Shown in pieces: positions 6,617 to 10,410 of a stretch of 10,410 nt of DNA. The stretch is from Spartobacteria bacterium (GTDB lineage: Bacteria; Verrucomicrobiota; Verrucomicrobiia; Chthoniobacterales; UBA10450): positions 1-10,410 of the forward strand of contig JAJPJU010000074.1 in the NCBI GenBank assembly GCA_021324035.1, read 5' to 3'. The position numbers and the translations under genes are program-made. Under the pieces are notes generated by a model. It did no database searches and was not told the origin of the DNA. It saw nothing but the letters and a program-made list of their open reading frames with translations. The first letter of the stretch is position 1, and each line of letters opens with the position of its first letter.

Positions 6617-6631
6617 TAATAATACACTAAC
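6608..6631. repeat. Inverted repeat spanning the folP start
   Basis: GTTAGT (6608-6613) and ACTAAC (6626-6631) are perfect inverted arms around an AT-rich centre containing ATTAAT, with the folP start codon (6614-6616) inside. Allowing one bulged base, the symmetry extends inward through ATTA/TAAT. The site has the size and symmetry of a repressor operator, but no matching regulator is visible in the window. Confidence 0.3.
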
Positions 6632-6656
6632 ACGCGTGCGCGCTTATTCGAACTAC

Positions 6657-6706
6657 TGCAGCGGCGCGCTATGAGCGCCGATCAGCGGTCGCAGACCGCC
6701 GCTACA
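6657..6706. repeat. Compact GC-rich palindromic element between the PEBP gene and folP
   Basis: Two adjacent hairpins, CGGCGC/GCGCCG (6662-6667 with 6675-6680, 7-nt loop) and GCGGTC-GCA-GACCGC (6685-6699), are enclosed by an outer stem AGCGGCG/CGCCGCT (6660-6666 with 6697-6703). The arms share bases, so the folds compete. This nested arrangement resembles REP-like interspersed elements more than a terminator, since no U-tract follows. It fills most of the gap between the PEBP stop and the folP start. Confidence 0.55.
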
Positions 6707-6707
6707 A

Positions 6708-7220
6708 CTACTTCTTCGAGTACCTTCCCATCAATTGCCCCTGCGCGATGATGTGACCTTTCATCGCCGCGTCGACGTCTTTGCGCCTCGCGCCTGGTTT
6801 CAAATCGAGCGCTCCATTTAACGCGAAGACTTTAAAATAGTAACGATGCGCGCCCGAAGGCGGCTGGGGACCACCGTAACCGATCTCGCCAAAATCGTTC
6901 TTCCCCTGCGCCGCACCAGCTGGGGCGCTTCCCTCGGCGATCTGAGTCGTCTTCGGATCGATGTTCCAAACCAGCCAGTGCGTAAACAGTCCGCCCGGCG
7001 CGTCTGGATCATCCACGATCACCGCAAAGCCTTTGGCATCAGCCGGTACCCCTTCGATTCGAAGTTCCGGACTCACATTCTGGCCGTTCTTGCTGAATTT
7101 TTCGGGAATTGCCCCGCCCTCCTGAAACGCTGAACTCGTGATTTTCATTTTTTCTCCCCCGGCAAACGCGACAAGTATCGCGGCCGCAAACATACATCCG
7201 ACAGCAATAATTCTTTTCAT
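6708..7220 (-). CDS. PEBP family protein, YbhB/YbcL type, with signal peptide
   Basis: A 170-aa phosphatidylethanolamine-binding-protein-like domain. The N-terminus MKRIIAVGCMFAAAILVAFAGG is a Sec signal peptide with likely cleavage after AFA (about residue 20), which would place the protein outside the cytoplasm. The core carries the ligand-pocket motifs DDPDAP (70-75), THW (80-82) and GPQPPSGAHRYYF (116-128) characteristic of the bacterial YbhB/YbcL branch. Bacterial members have no firmly established function; kinase or protease inhibition is suggested by analogy with eukaryotic PEBP, and ligand binding is possible. It is divergent from rnr, with 43 nt between start codons, and lies upstream of folP, separated from it by a palindromic element. 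Length is normal for a signal-bearing member. Confidence 0.92.
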   Translation of the reverse strand: MKRIIAVGCMFAAAILVAFAGGEKMKITSSAFQEGGAIPEKFSKNGQNVSPELRIEGVPADAKGFAVIVDDPDAPGGLFTHWLVWNIDPKTTQIAEGSAPAGAAQGKNDFGEIGYGGPQPPSGAHRYYFKVFALNGALDLKPGARRKDVDAAMKGHIIAQGQLMGRYSKK

Positions 7221-7248
7221 ACTTCGTCGTTAGACCAACATTCTCCAG

Positions 7249-7254
7249 TATAGT
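7249..7254 (+). promoter_or_regulatory. Candidate -10 box for rnr
   Basis: TATAGT lies 9 nt before the rnr ATG, so a transcript would begin only a few bases ahead of the start codon, consistent with a very short leader and the lack of a Shine-Dalgarno sequence. No convincing -35 box is present at the right distance. The divergent PEBP gene must also find its promoter in this 43-nt gap or inside rnr. Confidence 0.28.
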
Positions 7255-7263
7255 TTCGCCACT

Positions 7264-9423
7264 ATGAGCAAAAACGGCCGGACAATTCGAGACAAGATCC
7301 TTGGCTTGGTGCGCGAGCCGGATTACCGGCCGCAGGACCGAAATGAAATCGCCGAAGCCCTCGGAGCCAAAGGCCGCGATCGTGTTCTAGTTCGCCGCAC
7401 CTTGCAAGAACTCGAGCGCGCGGGTGATCTCGTTCGCATCCGCAAGAATCGCTACGTTCTCCCGTCAGAAGCCGATCTGATCGCCGGTAAACTCTCCATC
7501 CACCAGGCCGGATTTGGATTTCTGGTCCCCGAAAAATCGGGTGAAGCCGACATTTTTGTCGCGGCCGAAAATACCGGCACCGCCATGAACGGGGACCGCG
7601 TGGTGGTCCGAATCAATCGCGACGTTCCTGCTCGGGCCCGGAAAGCGCGTGCGGGTCAGCGGACCGAAGGCCGGGTGATTCGAATCCTGGAACGCGCCCG
7701 CGACACAATCGTGGGGACGCTCCAGCGTTCGAAGAATTTTTATTACGTCGTGCCTGACGATCCACGGATCGTTCATAACGTTTACGTTCAGCGGCCGGAA
7801 GACCGGCCCGTTAATGTCGGCGACAAAGTCGTCGTTCGTTTGGAAGACTGGCAATCGCGTCACGTAAATCCGGAAGGCGAAATCGTGGAAGTGCTCGGCG
7901 CGTCGGACGCGCCCGGTATCGACATGCTGTCGATCATCAGGAAGTACGGCCTGCCGACTGAATTTCCAAGAAAGGTTATCGATGAAGCGAACCAGATTCC
8001 GACCTCGGTAGAGCAGCGAATGCTGACAGGTCGCAAAGATTTGCGAGGCGACTTCATCGTCACTGTCGATCCCGACGACGCGCGCGATTTCGACGACGCG
8101 ATCAATGTCGAGAAAACCGATAACGGCAATTGGAAGCTGGGCGTTCATATTGCCGATGTTTCCGCTTATGTGACTCCGAATGGTGCGCTCGACCGCGAAG
8201 CGCGGCGGCGCGGTAATAGCGTTTACCTCCCCGATCGCGTCATTCCGATGTTGCCGGAGCGATTGAGCACTGGTGTTTGCAGTCTGAACCCAGAGGTCGA
8301 TCGGCTGACGTTTTCTGTTTTCATTGAGTTCGACAGGAACGGGCGCGCAAAGATGGCTGACTTCGCCAGGAGCGTGATCCGCAGCGCGAAGCGGCTAACC
8401 TACAAGGAAGCCTACGCCATTCTGCAATCGAGGCCGGATGGGGAGCTCGGCCGGCGAATGCACACCGCGTGGGAACTCGCGTCGCTTTTGCGCCGGAAAC
8501 GGTTCGAACATGGCTCGCTCGATCTCGATTTCCCCGAGGTCAAAGTTTACGTCGACGACAAAGGCAAGCCGGTTCGATTGGAGCGGGTTGAGAACGATGA
8601 ATCGCACCAATTGATTGAAGAGTTCATGCTCGCGGCCAACGAAGCGGTCGCGCGCGAACTGCGGCATCGGTCGATTCCCACAACTTTTCGCGTCCACGAA
8701 GACCCCGATCCCGAGAAACTCGGCGAATACCGCGAGTTCATTCTGAGCTTCGGCTACAAAGTCGGGGACCTTTCGAATCGCAAAGAAGTCCAACGCTTTC
8801 TCGCGTCGGTTCGCGGGAAACCGGAGGAACAAGCGCTCAAAATCGGTTTGCTCAAAAGTCTGAAGCGAGCGCGTTACGCGGCGCAGCCGCTCGGCCATTA
8901 CGGGCTGGCCAAGGCGAACTATCTGCATTTCACCAGCCCGATTCGCCGCTACGCCGATCTCATTGTTCATCGCAGCCTGGCTGACCGGAATTCATCGCGG
9001 CGCGCGAAGATCGATATCGGTCAGCTTGAATCCCTGGCGCAGCATATTTCCGATACCGAGCGCAATGCCGCCGACGCCGAAATTGAATCTGTCCGGTTGA
9101 AAAAGCTGCAATTCTTCCAGCAACAACTCGACGACCGAAATCCGCAGGTTTTCCGCGCGGCGATTATCGATATTCGAAACTACGGATTGGTGGTGGAACT
9201 TCCCGACGCTATTGTAACTGGGCTGGTTCACGTATCGGCGTTGAACAACGATTTCTATCGATTCGACGCGGTTCAACGTCGCCTGATCGGGCAGCGGTCA
9301 AACCGGCGATACTCCGTGGGTGATGAAATCCGGGTATTTGTCGCGCGGGTCGACACGTTCAAGCAACAGATCGACTTCGCGATTGCCGATTCGGCCGAAA
9401 AAGGCCGGGGACGGCGCCGTTAA
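7264..9423 (+). CDS. rnr: Ribonuclease R (RNB-family 3'-5' exoribonuclease)
   Basis: RNase R degrades RNA from the 3' end and can go through structured RNA; it acts in mRNA and rRNA quality control. The 719-aa protein has the full family order: an N-terminal winged-helix (about 1-67), two cold-shock/OB domains (about 74-125 and 140-220, including AGFGFLVPE), the RNB catalytic domain with TVDPDDARDFDDA (267-279, carrying the metal-binding aspartates D269, D275, D277 and D278) and HFTSPIRRYADLIVHR, and a C-terminal S1 domain (about 625-705, VFRAAIIDIRNYGLVVEL). It is shorter than E. coli RNase R (813 aa), mainly because it lacks the long basic tail; only a short GRGRRR remains. ATG 7264 is the natural start, with the winged-helix intact. 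A PUR-domain gene follows after 99 nt and could be cotranscribed. Confidence 0.97.
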   Translation: MSKNGRTIRDKILGLVREPDYRPQDRNEIAEALGAKGRDRVLVRRTLQELERAGDLVRIRKNRYVLPSEADLIAGKLSIHQAGFGFLVPEKSGEADIFVAAENTGTAMNGDRVVVRINRDVPARARKARAGQRTEGRVIRILERARDTIVGTLQRSKNFYYVVPDDPRIVHNVYVQRPEDRPVNVGDKVVVRLEDWQSRHVNPEGEIVEVLGASDAPGIDMLSIIRKYGLPTEFPRKVIDEANQIPTSVEQRMLTGRKDLRGDFIVTVDPDDARDFDDAINVEKTDNGNWKLGVHIADVSAYVTPNGALDREARRRGNSVYLPDRVIPMLPERLSTGVCSLNPEVDRLTFSVFIEFDRNGRAKMADFARSVIRSAKRLTYKEAYAILQSRPDGELGRRMHTAWELASLLRRKRFEHGSLDLDFPEVKVYVDDKGKPVRLERVENDESHQLIEEFMLAANEAVARELRHRSIPTTFRVHEDPDPEKLGEYREFILSFGYKVGDLSNRKEVQRFLASVRGKPEEQALKIGLLKSLKRARYAAQPLGHYGLAKANYLHFTSPIRRYADLIVHRSLADRNSSRRAKIDIGQLESLAQHISDTERNAADAEIESVRLKKLQFFQQQLDDRNPQVFRAAIIDIRNYGLVVELPDAIVTGLVHVSALNNDFYRFDAVQRRLIGQRSNRRYSVGDEIRVFVARVDTFKQQIDFAIADSAEKGRGRRR

Positions 9424-9426
9424 CAG

Positions 9427-9446
9427 ATATCCACAGGATATTCACA
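9427..9446. promoter_or_regulatory. Pair of DnaA-box-like sequences after rnr
   Basis: ATATCCACA (9427-9435) and ATATTCACA (9438-9446) each match the relaxed DnaA box TTATNCACA at eight of nine positions and are spaced 11 bp apart, one helical turn. The same bases also form a hairpin, ATATCC-ACA-GGATAT (9427-9441). No origin features (dnaA, dnaN, AT-rich unwinding element) are nearby, so this is a possible titration or regulatory site at most. Confidence 0.25.
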
Positions 9447-9522
9447 AGGGCCGGTTTCACCCAAAAATCTGCTTCCCTTTTGAAGCGTAAACAGCCTACA
9501 CTCCGCAGTTTTTTTCATAGCT

Positions 9523-9735
9523 ATGGATAACCTCATAGAGGCCAGGGAGCTGCAAATCGAACGCAAGCATTTCCACGTCGAGTTCCGCGAAAACGATCGC
9601 GGCAAATTCCTTCGTATTACGGAGGAAGCGCATGGTCGCCGCAACACAATCATCGTGCCCAGCACGGGAATTGATGATTTTACCGCAGCGATCGATGACG
9701 TGATTGAGCATGCGGAGCGAATTCAGCCGGCCTAA
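9523..9735 (+). CDS. PUR-domain nucleic-acid-binding protein (DUF3276-like)
   Basis: A 70-aa protein consisting of one PUR repeat: strands ELQIERKHFHVEFREND, GKFLRITEEAHG and RRNTIIVPSTG, followed by a helix, IDDFTAAIDDVIEHAE. This beta-beta-beta-beta-alpha layout and the spacing of aromatic and basic residues match bacterial PUR-alpha relatives, such as the Borrelia BpuR protein and the DUF3276 family of Bacteroidetes. These proteins bind single-stranded or double-stranded DNA and RNA as dimers. It is shorter than most members, with almost nothing outside the domain. The start codon lies in the palindrome CATAGCTATG (9516-9525), behind a run of seven T. Located 99 nt after rnr, it could act in RNA metabolism, but that is inference from position. 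Confidence 0.8.
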   Translation: MDNLIEARELQIERKHFHVEFRENDRGKFLRITEEAHGRRNTIIVPSTGIDDFTAAIDDVIEHAERIQPA

Positions 9736-9747
9736 CATTTTCCCGTG

Positions 9748-9855
9748 GCAGCCGTCTCGGCTGCGAATCTCCTCGCAAGGTGGAACGCGCTCCCGAGCGC
9801 GTTGGCATGGGCGAATCGAGATTTCGATCCCGCCTCGTTGACACGCGCAAGCGCG
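9748..9855. repeat. Cluster of short tight-loop palindromes before ppdK
   Basis: Four hairpin-forming palindromes occur in about 108 nt: GCAGCCG-TCT-CGGCTGC (9748-9764), AACGCGCTC-CC-GAGCGCGTT (9784-9803, nine perfect base pairs), ATCGA-GATT-TCGAT (9815-9828) and CGCGC-AA-GCGCG (9844-9855). None is followed by a U-tract. They fill the 158-nt spacer between the PUR gene and ppdK, which otherwise holds no ORF I would call. The tight 2-4 nt loops resemble those of the element at 6657-6706, although the sequences differ. Confidence 0.5.
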
Positions 9856-9893
9856 CCGAATTAGGTTGGCCATCTCGCCCACCGGGATTTTTC

Positions 9894-10410
9894 ATGGTCA
9901 CCAAACGCAAAATTAAGTCACGTCACAAACCCGCCTCGAACCGCGGGTCCGCCGCCGTCAAGAAAACATCGAAACCGAAATACGTTTATTATTTTGGGGA
10001 CGGTCAGGCCGATGGCACTGGAAAGATGAAACCGTTGCTCGGCGGCAAAGGGGCAAACCTTGCCGAGATGACGCGAATCGGTTTGCCGGTGCCGCCTGGC
10101 TTCACCATTACGACCGAGGTCTGCAGTTACTTTTACGCTCACAACCGCAGTTACCCGCCGCAACTCAAGGCCGAAGTCGAAGCAGCGCTGGCGAAAGTTG
10201 AAAGTTCCGTCGGCAAGAAGCTCGGCGACAAAGACCAGCCCTTGCTTGTTTCCGTTCGTTCCGGCGCACGCGATTCGATGCCTGGAATGATGGACACAAT
10301 CCTGAATCTCGGAATGAACGACGAAGTCGTGGAAATCGTGGCCAAAAAGACCGGCAATGCGCGTTTTGCCTGGGATTCGTATCGACGGTTCCTGCAAATG
10401 TATGGCGACG
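9894..10410 (+). CDS. ppdK: Pyruvate, phosphate dikinase, N-terminal part (runs off the window)
   Basis: PPDK interconverts pyruvate, ATP and phosphate with phosphoenolpyruvate, AMP and pyrophosphate in central carbon metabolism. Only 172 codons are in the window; the frame is open to the edge. Diagnostic segments of the ATP-grasp nucleotide-binding domain are visible: LLGGKGANLAEM (48-59), LPVPPGFTITTE (about 63-74) and VSVRSGARDSMPGMMDTILNLG (about 122-143). The recognised core begins near KYVYYFG (29-35). Ahead of it is a basic, Ser/Lys/Arg-rich extension of about 28 residues (MVTKRKIKSRHKPASNRG and onward) not found in typical PPDK. No other ATG precedes the core, so ATG 9894 is the likely start. 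The upstream spacer is full of palindromes and shows no clear promoter. The central phosphohistidine and C-terminal domains lie outside the window. Confidence 0.93.
   Translation, partial: MVTKRKIKSRHKPASNRGSAAVKKTSKPKYVYYFGDGQADGTGKMKPLLGGKGANLAEMTRIGLPVPPGFTITTEVCSYFYAHNRSYPPQLKAEVEAALAKVESSVGKKLGDKDQPLLVSVRSGARDSMPGMMDTILNLGMNDEVVEIVAKKTGNARFAWDSYRRFLQMYGD

Noticed and set aside
6657..6706. CRISPR repeat, tRNA or attachment site
   Set aside because: There is a single copy without regularly spaced repeats, the fold lacks tRNA arms and conserved loop bases, and there is no integrase or duplicated gene end nearby.
7465..8148. 227-codon open frame on the minus strand inside rnr
   Set aside because: It lies wholly antisense to the clearly conserved RNase R OB and RNB domains, with no motif of its own.
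8395..8970. 191-codon minus-strand frame inside rnr
   Set aside because: Shadow of the RNB catalytic domain, produced by codon bias in a GC-rich gene.
9427..9446. Replication origin near rnr
   Set aside because: Only two imperfect DnaA-like boxes, no AT-rich unwinding stretch, and no dnaA, dnaN or gidA-type neighbours.

Overview
The window is a stretch of ordinary bacterial chromosome, densely packed with moderately GC-rich core genes. There are no insertion sequences, CRISPR arrays, rRNA or tRNA genes that I can see. The gene mix suggests a Verrucomicrobia-like soil or freshwater bacterium (Chthoniobacterales would be my guess): a rod-elongation RodA of unusual subtype, a PUR-domain (DUF3276) protein, pyruvate phosphate dikinase, folP-cdaA coupling, weak or absent Shine-Dalgarno sequences and GC-rich palindromes between genes. 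This placement is inferred from family resemblance only; no phylogenetic marker is present.

Layout from left to right. Positions 21-1016 (+) encode an ABC-2 type exporter ATPase whose permeases are not in the window. It converges on a leftward cluster (4127 down to 1013, minus strand): rodA, scpA, an SDR epimerase-like protein and a small winged-helix-like protein. The gaps of 82, 9 and 27 nt make one operon likely. Positions 4128-4390 are a divergent intergenic region with candidate promoters for rodA and for a rightward SprT-like zinc metalloprotease (4391-4843).

A second leftward cluster follows: folP (6616-5777), cdaA (5777-4902, start and stop fused as TGATG) and, overlapping the end of cdaA out of frame, a 49-residue membrane peptide. 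That peptide looks like the N-terminal anchor of CdaR/YbbR without its extracellular domains. Upstream lie a compact palindromic element (6657-6706) and a secreted PEBP/YbhB-like protein (7220-6708). Divergent from this, rnr (RNase R, 7264-9423), a 70-residue PUR-domain nucleic-acid-binding protein (9523-9735), a second palindrome-rich spacer (9736-9893) and the 5' end of ppdK (9894 to the window edge) run rightward.

Functionally the window combines envelope and growth control (RodA; c-di-AMP synthesis by CdaA with a minimal CdaR-like partner), chromosome condensation (ScpA), folate synthesis (FolP), RNA turnover and binding (RNase R, PUR protein) and central carbon metabolism (PPDK). I see no obvious new defence or mobile system. 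The observations most worth checking are the overprinted mini-CdaR, the RodA with both members of a highly conserved Glu/Lys pair replaced, and the two palindrome clusters.
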